A stretch of DNA of 64,000 bases. It comes from Euryodendron excelsum (taxonomy: Eukaryota; Streptophyta; Magnoliopsida; Ericales; Pentaphylacaceae). A program made the position numbers and the translations under genes. This document shows, piece by piece, positions 50,592 to 59,303 of this stretch (positions are counted from its first letter, which is position 1; each line of letters opens with the position of its first letter). The notes below the pieces were generated by a model, which searched no databases, had not been told where the DNA came from, and saw only the letters and a program-made list of their open reading frames with translations. The stretch lies in assembly GCA_033060915.1 (NCBI GenBank), contig CM065382.1:6625501-6689500 (forward strand). Reading direction: 5' to 3'.

Positions 50592-50831
50592 CAGCCAGTT
50601 TGGAACTTGGAGGTAAGGGAAGGGAAGGAAAGGGTGAGAGAGGGAAAACAAAAGAAATTTATTTATTTATTTTTGTTTGATTTTAGGAAGAAAATGAAAG
50701 AAAAGTGAGAGGAAAAAATGAGAGAAAATGATTTAAAATTTTTCTTCCTAAATAAAATCAAACAGAAAAAAGAAAGCAAGTAGTGATTTTCTCTTCTCTT
50801 TCCTTCATTTTTCCAAGTTCCAAACAGGCTA
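50592..50831. mobile_element. MITE with GTTTGGAACTTGGA ends
   Basis: The left end AGCCAGTTTGGAACTTGGA is matched by the right end TCCAAGTTCCAAACAGGCT with one or two changes. The arms are purine-rich on the left and pyrimidine-rich on the right. Confidence 0.7.
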
Positions 50832-51970
50832 TTAGAGATCAGTGTATTGCAACGTCAACTTCATCAGATAATAACGTTATAAAACAAACCAAGCTTTTTA
50901 AGTTCGCTCGTGTTCAGGTCATTAAAAATTTGTTTAAGATTGAATTGTTAAGTAAACAAATCAAAGCTTAAATTTTTTTTAAGATTTAAAAATTTTATGA
51001 GCTCAACTTGATAAATTTATAGGCACAAAAAAAATCAAACTAGGTGGGCTTAGCTATGTGATAGCTTATTTGAGATTGACTTAAAATTAAAGAAGTGAAC
51101 CCTAAACAAGTTTTGAAATTCTTAAGGTTATTAAATCAAATTTTAACAAGGCTCACTCTTTGCCGGACGTGACCGCTTTTGACTCCCATAAAGACGTCGA
51201 AAAATTCTAGTCACCTTCTGAACTCAGCCCCATTTCTTACACTTTGGTCTCCAGTGTCAATTGCCTCTTTCTTTTTGAAAAATTGGTATTCGTTTCTTGT
51301 TTGGTTCAAATCCATGGTTAAGAATTTATTATTGGTTGCTTCAATTTTAAAATGGTTTCTCTTAATTTGTTCTTCTCCAAACTCTAGTTGGCAACAACAT
51401 TACTTTTTAGGTTTCGATTGATAGAGTTAATTTTTTTTTATTTGTCTTTTTTGACTTATAAGTTAAAAAGTAATTTTTTTTTTTTACTTTTTTACTTTTA
51501 TAAACAAAAAATAAGAAAAAAGTAAAAAGCTAAAAAAATTATATTTTTTACTTATAAACTTAAAAACAGCCAAGCTGAAAAACTCTACGAAATGGCCTTT
51601 AATCAGCAGCTAATTTGAGATTGTTCAAATAGAATTGAGGTGAACTTTGTACCATCATTAAAGTCAGATTGTTGCTATATTTTATCATCATTATACCTTT
51701 TGAGAAGTCTCATCCTTCACCCATTAATTTAGCTATCTTTTTCTTTTTTTTTTCTTTTCTATTTTGCTAGATTACAATTATTCTTTGTTTAAACATTCTC
51801 TAATACAATAATTTCCCCACCTACAGTTAACCCATGATGCATGGAGTGTAGTCAAACTTTTAGTTAGAGGTTGGTGAGGATCTTTAATAATCTCATTGAA
51901 GAAATCTGGCACTGCAGTTTCTAATTGTGGTACCCTTTTATCTAAGCAATCGTGGAGCATCTAGGCCAAG

Positions 51971-52083
51971 GCCTCTGCTGATTGGATTGCTAAGTAAGCG
52001 AAGGTTGGAGCCTTGCCTCCTGCTTGGGCTTTCCCTATCCCTATTCCTCCGGCAATCATCTGGGAGATAAAAGATTTTGTTTA
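51971..52083 (+). pseudogene. relic of retrotransposon RNase H C-terminus
   Basis: The frame reads ASADWIAK, a stop, then AKVGALPPAW and IPIPPAIIWEI. Family knowledge: EANxxADWIAKxA...G.LPxxW...PPxxLxxIL is the common tail of plant RNase H-like domains in LINE-type proteins. The stop and the lack of upstream homology mark it as a fragment. It belongs to a different sequence lineage from the relic at 13250. Confidence 0.6.
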
Positions 52084-52794
52084 GATAAAGGATTTGGTCA
52101 TAGAAAAAAAAAAAGGTAAGAGAAAAGATTAACTTTGATAAATCAAGATTTTAAGCACAACATTACTTAGGTTTTCTATTTCATAAATTCTTAGTAATAG
52201 ATTCTTTATTAAGACATTGAAATGGTTGAAGGAAGGAGAGGGAAGGAAAAGCAGGAAAGAGAATAAGAAACACGCGAAGAGAGAGAGAGAGAGAGAGAGA
52301 GAATTTTTTTCTACATTTCTTACAATTTGGCTTCCAGAAAGCAGTGTGTGGAGGGTAAAAATTTATTTGGTCACACGAGAATTTTGTTGCAGGGTCTGGG
52401 GGTATCATCTCTCTTGGTTTTGGATTTGGAAGGCCACAACAAAGTTAAAATATATAGGGACTAAAGGGTGATATGGAGGATGGGAAGACTCGTGCACAAA
52501 GAGGGAATTGATGGTAAAGGAGGCTTCAAGACCCAAATTTGTGAGGACAAGAAAGAAATGGCAAAAAAATTTCAACATCGAACCAGCCTTGGCCAAGAAT
52601 GATTGGCCTTCAATTTGACATAAAATTTGTGAAAACTGTTCCAAAGAGTGTTTGATCCTATGCCTGAGTGGAATAATTGTACATTTGAATATCTCAACAA
52701 TTTAGTCGATGTAATATTAATTGATTAAATGCATGTATACACTTGTCAATGTTATTCATGGAAATAAATATCTTAATAAAGCTCTGCGCAGCAA

Positions 52795-52960
52795 GACGTT
52801 GTTAGAGCCCGGTGGTTGGGCTTCTATTCCCCTAGCTCATCATATGGAGTTCGAGCCCCGATCTCTCCTACCTGGCATTGGCCTCCGATGTATTGGGAGA
52901 CAAAAAAATGAAAAAAGATGTGGTCAGGTCCGTTTGCATTGCAACGAAGGTGAAATGATG
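52795..52960 (+). mobile_element. possible tRNA-derived SINE
   Basis: A GC-richer block contains GGTGGTTGGGCTTC, then about 35 bases on GAGTTCGAGCCCC, which resembles a pol III B box. It is followed by TACCTGGCATTGGCCTCCG and an A-rich stretch. The layout suggests a SINE, but target duplications and a clear A box were not established. Confidence 0.3.
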
Positions 52961-53370
52961 CCTCCTTTTATAAATATTTGGAAGTTATCACCTCTGCATA
53001 TCCACTTCCATTTTCATATGAGAAATTATTCAAAGTGACTGTTAAACTATATTATCATGCTTACTTGATGTAATAGTTTATCCATGTAATATTATGTGTA
53101 TATTTCTTTATTCATTAATCTATTTTGGGTAAATTTTAGCTAAAACCCTTATGATTTCGGATATTCCATTGGTTTCGGATATCGACAGCAATATTCCATT
53201 GGTTTCGAAAATGGGTAGCCATACCTCTTGTCATTTGTTAATTCTGTTAATTGATCTTGTTGACCAATTAAAAGACATTTTTGCCCTTTGATGACTTATA
53301 AAAATGAAGCAACAATTCAGCTATAATCGTTGTAGCTATTAGATTCTGTATACAAGAGAATTTTGTACTT

Positions 53371-53418
53371 CTCTCTCTCTCTCTCTCTCTCTCTCCCTAT
53401 ATATATATATATATATAT
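53371..53418. repeat. (CT)n and (AT)n microsatellites
   Basis: A CT run (about 53371-53396) is followed directly by an AT run (about 53398-53417), which borders the Helitron end at 53418. Confidence 0.85.
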
Positions 53419-54536
53419 TAGCAGTGAACTTGTGCTATGCACGGGACATAAACAAATTTTGGGGATTTTTTTATGCATTAAACTGTGTTTTAGGGATTAC
53501 TCTGTGATTATTGTTTCAAAAATAATTTTTGCATTTTTGCATTAAACTGTTTAGGGCTTAATTTTGATTGTTGTTTCAAAATTAATTTTTGAGTTTTTTG
53601 CATTAAATTGTTTAGGGCTTAATCAGTGATTGTGTTTCAAAAATAATTTTTGAGGTTTTTGCATTAAACTATATTTTATAATGTTATGTGATTTTTGTAT
53701 CAAAATCATTTTATTTTATTTTGCATTTAACTGTATTTTAGGGCTTAATCTATGATTTTTGTTTCAAAAACAATTTTTCAGAGGTTTTTGCATAATGGTG
53801 ATTTTAGTTTCAAAACAATTTTTGGAATTTTATTTATTAAATTGGGTTTTAGGGTTTAATCTATGATTTTTGTTTCAAAAATAATTTTAATGGTTTTTTT
53901 TGCATTAAATTGTGTTTTAAGGTTTAATATGTGAGGGTGTAAATTGTATTTTGAGAGTTTAATTTAATGCATCAAATTGTCTTGAGAGAGAGAAAAGGGT
54001 ATGAAGTGGACATCAAACCACTTGAAAAGTGCAATATTTATATATCATGAGCAAAAGGACATCAACACCCTTACAAAAAGTAAGGAGACATAGACAAAGA
54101 ATCACAGCAAGAGTCTGGCTGCCTATTTTCGAAACTAAGGAGGCGTTACTATCGATATTAATAATCACATGGATCTGACTGAAATTCACCAATCTTTTTC
54201 CTCAATAGTAAACTTCAAAACTCTAATCTCACCCCTTTTTTGACACAACATGCTAAAGCCTAACCGTTATGCTACAACTATTTTGACTAAAGACATGATA
54301 TAAACTAGAGGTTAAACACATGCAATATATGTACAACTCCCTCCCTTGTAGCAGTTATAGTAACGTGAGAAATGAAAAAAACTGATATTCAGTTATATAA
54401 AGAATTTAAATGATCAAAATTATCTTTAATTGCTTCAACTGATAAATTGAAATAAATTTGTAACTTTTGAATAACATTTTTGACAAATGAAAGAGATATG
54501 CAGCTTTTAGGATAATCACTTTATATATTATATAGA
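53418..54536 (-). mobile_element. short non-autonomous Helitron, about 1.1 kb
   Basis: Read on the minus strand, the element starts TCTATATAATATATAAAGTG after a host A (54537). It ends with CGTGCATAGCAC, ten bases, then CTAA followed by a host T (53417). The end closely resembles the 3' end of the Helitron at 24207-27393 (CGTGCATTGCAC ... TTACTGCTAG against CGTGCATAGCAC ... TCACTGCTAA). The hairpin stem is shorter (GTGC/GCAC). No coding capacity is seen; a minisatellite fills the 3' half. Confidence 0.6.
53465..53935. repeat. degenerate minisatellite, about 60-66 bp period, in the Helitron
   Basis: About seven or eight units share TTTTGCATTAAACTG, then TTTAGGGCTTAAT, then GATT-TTGTTTCAAAA and ATAATTTTTG. 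Units vary in length and several have internal deletions. Confidence 0.8.
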
Positions 54537-55292
54537 TTTCCTGAGTCATTACCCTTTTGTCACCACTACAAAGCCGAATCCAGAGAATGGAAACGTTTTG
54601 ATTCTTGCATTCATCAATTTCTCTGAGAGTGCATCCGTAACATTGCGATTGATCATTTTCTGTACTGATCAGCTTAATTGCTTTTGCTTGAAACATGGAA
54701 ACCATGATGGCCCTCAACATGACAATGATGAACTTTAATCACAGGGTTAGAAGGTTCATTAGTCTCTGCAAATTAACCATGTTAGCTGTTGAGCTTCAAC
54801 CATGGTAGGTCCATTTCCCCCAAATTGGAGCTTCCAGCAACTTTCTTAAGTGTGTGGTAAATCTACACCATAGAGACAAGGAAAAACATGTAAATAATTT
54901 CGGTTACAGTTTCATTTTCATTTTTCGTGTTCTTGAAAAAAAAGAACTTTTTATTTTTTCGGTTCTTAGGGAGAAAAAAATAGGATGATAATGGTTTTAA
55001 AAATTCAGAAGCATCTTTTTTTTTGTGGTTCCTAAAACTGGAGTATTTCTTAAAAAAATTTCAAAAATCCCAGAAAAATGTTTTCATGATGAAAACAATT
55101 TTCGAAACCAATTTAAAAATTGCGTTTTTGGCAAATTTCAAAGGAGAAATAAAAAAAATAGGAATAAAAATCGTTTGGCAAACCAAACAAACAGTTGGAG
55201 GGCATGATATAAAGCATGGTTGCCGAAACAAATGATTGTCCTTCGTAACTTTATATTTTTCTCCCCCAGTGGCTAAAGGAGTCCTAATTTAC

Positions 55293-55851
55293 CTCGACTT
55301 GGCGTTGCAATGACTGCACATAGTTAATAATTTCATCAAGCATGAGTGCTTTTCCAGTCACCTAAAATGGAAATTCCAAAGGCCAAGTTAGTCATTCATC
55401 AACAATGAAATCAAGCTCTACTATGGCTTAAATTTCTTAGAAAGCACTTTGGCACACCTTATTGCAACCGGGCACAAGATCTTGGAGACGCTTCATTCTT
55501 TCACTGATCTTCTCTCTTCGAACCTGGCCAAATACCCAAAAAAGCCAATGTTCATTCTAAGCTAGCTGCGGTCGACTGGAGCAAATGTTGAGAATTTTGG
55601 GATATAATTCTTACTCGTTCGGAGAGACTATGGCTGTCAGTAGCTTGACCCCTTCTTGCTCTAACATGAATCTGGTCCTTTGGGGGCTCGGGAGGGTTTG
55701 GGTTAGCCTTAGCTGGTTTCGGGCCCTCATCCCCTGCTCCATTACTAGTCCCCTTTGTTTCTGCCTCTGTTTTAACACTACCCTTTTTGCTTCCATTGCC
55801 TTCAGTAGATTTGGTTCGCTTTGTATTCTGGTCATCCTCTGCCTCTGCTAT
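55293..55851 (-). pseudogene. incomplete bHLH gene copy A (three exons only)
   Basis: Exons at 55851-55615, 55523-55458 and 55361-55293 are intact and in phase. They encode an acidic/basic linker ([16 protein letters not shown]), the basic region [19 protein letters not shown], helix 1 [17 protein letters not shown], and helix 2 [19 protein letters not shown]. There is no start-containing exon upstream, and the exons that should follow helix 2 are missing because the duplicated unit ends at about 55269. Compared with copy B it has Ser for Ala in the basic region and Arg for Leu in helix 1. It could at most act as extra exons of a longer transcript from copy B. A stand-alone gene is unlikely. 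Confidence 0.8.
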
Positions 55852-55874
55852 CTGGAACAGAATTTTCAGAATTC

Positions 55875-57120
55875 TCAACTGAATAAAAAATAATAAAATT
55901 GGTCTAATGCAAGACCATTAGACCAACATCCTATGCACAACAAATATGCACTACCCATCTGAACAATGCTTTGCAGGTCATCTTCACAAAAGGTTCGAAA
56001 CTGGGTATTTCAAGTTGAGAAGCAGAATCAGATGATGAAAAATAACAATCTATACTTCAGGAATGGGCCAGAGCTGAAATACCGGCGGAAGTCCTTGGCC
56101 AAATTCATCAACCTGAGGAAATTGGAAGCCAAGGTTTCGGAATAATCTCGAGTCTACAGGGTCCACTGAGCATTGGGTCACTGCCCTATTGGAAAGCTTG
56201 GTGTGTACTTGTGGGATTTCACGGGTCTGGTGTCCAAAGAAAGCAGATGCAGAGGAATCTAACGGGTACATTGGATGAGGCAAGGAGCCATTAGGCTGAA
56301 GTACCTGGGATTTACAATGGACCCAATGAACCAATTTCAGAAAAATAATAAGAACAGTAGATAAAGAAAGTGAAATAAGTCCTATACTTACCTCCTTTGA
56401 GAAGAGACTATCCATGTTAAAATCCAACCTTGGATTCACAGAAGATAATTTCATTGAGAGAAACTACAAATTACAACATGAATACCCGTTAAGCGATGGA
56501 AGTTTGAAACTCAATTCTGCAATCACAATGAAAGCTTGTGGCTAAAGAAGTCCTAATTTACCTCGACTTGGCGTTGCAATGACTGCACATAGTTAATAAT
56601 TTCATCAAGCATGAGTGCTTTTCCGGTCACCTAAAATGGAAATTCCAAAGGCCAAGTTAGTCATTCACCAACAATGAAATCAAGCTCTACTATGGCTTAA
56701 ATTTTTTAGAAAGCACTTTGGCACACCTTATTGCAACCTGGCACAAGATCTTGGAGAAGCTTCATTCTTTCACTGATCTTCTCTCTTCGAACCTGGCCAA
56801 ATACCCAAAAAAGCCAATGTTCATTCTAAGCTAGCTGCGGTTGAATGGAGCAAATGTTGAGAATTTTGGGATATAATTCTTACTCTTTCAGCCAGACTAT
56901 GGCTGTCAGTAGCTTGACCCCTTCTTGCTCTAACATGAATGTAGTCCTTTGGGGGCTCGGGAGGGATTGGGTTAGCCTTAGCTGGTTTCGGGCCTTCATC
57001 CCCTGCTCCATTACTAGTCCCCTTTGTTTCTGCCTCTGTTTTAACACTACCCTTTTCGCTTCCATTGCCTTCAGTAGATTTGGTTCGCTTTGTATTCTGG
57101 TCATCCTCTGCCTCTGCTAT
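55875..57120 (-). CDS. bHLH transcription-factor gene copy B, 5'-truncated (bHLH62/74/CIB-like)
   Basis: Six exons in phase: 57120-56884, 56792-56727, 56630-56562, 56463-56392, 56304-56083 and 56000-55875, 263 codons plus stop. They encode the linker [13 protein letters not shown], basic region [19 protein letters not shown] (His, Glu and Arg contacts for the E/G box are present), helix 1 [17 protein letters not shown], helix 2 [17 protein letters not shown], then [18 protein letters not shown] and finally [13 protein letters not shown]. Family knowledge: this order is that of growth-promoting bHLHs such as BEE, CIB and bHLH74. The last residues after QMG are replaced by 25 codons read from the duplication junction and CSLC6 intron sequence. 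The normal N-terminal exon is absent; upstream on the same strand is the CSLC6 exon 1 copy. It is either a pseudogene or the 3' part of a chimera. Confidence 0.75.
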
Positions 57121-57678
57121 CTGGAACAGAATTTTCAGAATTCTCAACTGAATAAAAAATAATAAAATTGGTCTAATGCAAGACCATTAGACCAACATCC
57201 TATGCACAACAAATATGCACAATGCTCACTTGATATCTTTCTACTTCTTAACTGAATGCTGGTAATCTTTGCCTTTTTTATTGTCATGTTGCTTAATTCA
57301 CTATACCCTCACAGAGAATACTTATCATTCACATCATTAAACGGTGGAAACTACATAAAAATTGCAATTGAATTAAATGTGAAAATTAGAGAACCTGCAA
57401 CAAAAGAAGCATATATGCATTCTCTGCAAGAAGTTAAATTAGTCCAAAATTTTCATAATTGAACACATTGCAAGATATTTCACAGCACCACCAATTCTCA
57501 CACCAGCACATGCTCATGCTCAGGCAGATTTAATCAAAACAAACAAAATATGCTAAAGTTTCAAAATTTGAGACAAATCATACTTAATTTACAGTTAAGA
57601 TTACTGTAATCTACAGCTAACACAAATACTAATGAACCAAGTTTGCGCAGTAGGGATTCGAAACCTACATCTTCTTAC

Positions 57679-58357
57679 CTCCCTCTCATTGCACATTGGG
57701 ATCTGCACCAACACCATTGGGTAATCCACCGCATTCACATTTTCCGAATTTGTGGAATATTCCATTTCCGCGACGGGCTTCAATCTCCGAAATTTGATCC
57801 AAAAACATCCGAGCACCAATATAATTCGATCCACTAACAGAACCAAGAACAAAATAACACATACATTCGTCATACTCTGCAACGCCGGCGCCAGATATTT
57901 CGCCCTGATCTCGAGCCAATTCGCATAAACAAGCCCCACAAAATCCACCACCTCGGCCGACCTCACCGTCGGCAGACTAAAACGCCATCCCTTGAAGTAC
58001 GCTACGAGCTCGAACACTAGCAACACAACTACAACGATCAAGAACGCCTTGATTGCGCGGTACATACGCGAATCCGGCCGCGGTGATCCGGCGGTTGGCG
58101 GTTCGGAGTAGGGAGACGAAGCCATTGGTCAAATAAGCAAACGAATTGGCGATTTGCTGGAATCGCAGTAGGCAGACCCAAGAGAGTTGACGAGCGCTCC
58201 GAGCTCGCTCCTTCTCGACGGCCCGATCGCCGGTGGGGCTCCGGATCTCGACCGTTAACCAGCTAGGGTTTTCAGATTTTTCCAAGAAGAGATCGTGGTG
58301 ATTCTCCCTCTGCTTGTTCCACCATTCCTGAAATTCATGATTTTGTGGTCGAGACAT
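57679..58357 (-). pseudogene. CSLC6 exon 1 copy with frameshift
   Basis: The copy begins with the family start [13 protein letters not shown] and follows the parent to [11 protein letters not shown] 32-bp deletion then shifts the frame, and translation from the normal ATG stops at 57977 after 126 codons. The original frame resumes after the deletion with [17 protein letters not shown], both N-terminal membrane spans, and PMCNERE at an intact GTAAGA splice donor (57678). An ATG at 58125 opens that frame ([13 protein letters not shown]), giving 149 codons. None of the CSLC6 catalytic exons follow. Instead, the next exons on this strand are those of the bHLH fragment. Confidence 0.88.
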
Positions 58358-58740
58358 AAAGGAACAACAACAACAGCAATACCTACCAGATCTATAATCT
58401 CTCCTCTCTCTCTCTAGGTTTGTTCCTTCTCACTGAACCATTGTAGCCTTCTTCGTCTCTCTTCGTGATCCAGAAGCGGGGGTGAAAGTGGGGAGAGGGA
58501 GGCTTGAGGTTCCGCTAAATTTAGTAAGAGTCCAGCTTTAGCGGCGGTTTTGATCTCTGTTGAATTGTTTACATATTCTAGCAGAAGAAGCACGCATGTT
58601 TCCAAACCCATACGCCTGTGATCTCCATAAGCGCCACGCGCTAATCACGGGGACTCGTGGCTCCCAACACCCACGCGGCGCGTGAAAGGGCCGGCGCGTC
58701 GGTAACAAACATGATTGAGCTCTAACAGGAGAGTTTTAAT
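58358..58740 (-). promoter_or_regulatory. copied CSLC6 5' flank
   Basis: This matches 47568-47990 upstream of CSLC6, including ACAACAACAACAGCAAT near the leader and the CACGCGCTAATCACGGGGAC stretch. It probably retains the core promoter, and so could drive transcription leftward into the exon 1 copy. Confidence 0.6.
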
Positions 58741-59271
58741 CACAGTTGCCAATACTATAAGCGAAAGCGTTAACGGAAATAGAAGCGGAAAGTATAGTTG
58801 AAAAATATAGAAAAAAATGAAAAGAAAAAAACGAGTGAAAAATTTAATAAAATTTTTTTTTTGAAACTCAAATGAGACTTTTAAGATATTTAATGAATAT
58901 ATTTAAAAAATTTAGTAGAATTCTTAAAAAAATTTAATATAGACTTTTGAAAAATTTAATGAAAATCTATACAAATAATTTTATAAATACTTAGTTAGAA
59001 TTTAAGGAAAAAAATGTATAAAAATTAACATTTTAAGTTTTTAAAGTGTTTTCCAAGAGTTTCTCTTAAATTTCTTAAGAATTTCTGATAAAATCCTAAG
59101 AGTTTTCTAAAAGTTTTCAAAACGTTTCCTAGTGGTTTTTGAAATGTTTTTTCTGCGTTTTCAAAATGTTTTTTTTACATTTTTTAAACAAATTTCGTAC
59201 CCATCCTGAAAACACGTTTCCGAAAAAACGCGTTTTTGCCTCCCAAACGAGTTTCCGTGCAATTATGATTT
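58741..59271. repeat. dispersed repeat inserted into the CSLC6 5'-flank copy
   Basis: The parent sequence GTTTTAACTAGGGAGCGC (47990 region) is split here: GTTTTAA at 58735-58741 and TTTTAACTAG at about 59268. The inserted 0.53 kb is related to 34211-34830. TTTTAA present on both sides looks like a short target-site duplication. Confidence 0.7.
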
Positions 59272-59303
59272 TAACTAGAGAGCGCAAAACCTACTAAGGG
59301 CAC

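Larger units (their letters stand above)
47568..55268. other. transposon-derived intergenic region
   Basis: The left end (47568-48020) is the CSLC6 5' flank, GC-richer than its surroundings, and it was copied to 58.3-59.3 kb. The remainder holds a 52-bp tandem duplication, two MITEs, an RNase H relic, a possible SINE and a short Helitron, all listed separately. A diverged local repeat with GAGGC-GCCCAGA and CCCATGCCC is near 50277-50330 and 50455-50512. No host gene is supported. Confidence 0.65.
55269..57220. repeat. partial tandem duplication of a bHLH gene fragment (unit about 683 bp)
   Basis: The segments 55269-55951 and about 56538-57220 are nearly identical and in the same orientation, separated by unique sequence 55952-56537. 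Each contains three bHLH exons. Each right end carries the same piece of about 45 bp (ACCAACATCCTATGCACAAC) that belongs to CSLC6 intron 1 (46159 onward). So the bHLH fragment was joined to the CSLC6 copy before this tandem duplication. Confidence 0.85.
57177..59303 (-). repeat. duplicate of CSLC6 promoter, exon 1 and part of intron 1
   Basis: This segment matches 46159-48021 in order and orientation. It starts in CSLC6 intron 1 (ATGCAAGA-CATTAGACC) and ends in the 5' flank (AACTAG-GAGCGC, ACTAAGGG). Differences are a deletion of about 190 bp in the intron (near 57508), a 32-bp deletion in exon 1 (near 58083), small substitutions, and a dispersed repeat inserted at 58741-59271. Confidence 0.9.

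Noticed and set aside
53465..53935. CRISPR-like array
   Set aside because: The repeats are degenerate, AT-rich and contiguous with no unique spacers, in a plant Helitron.
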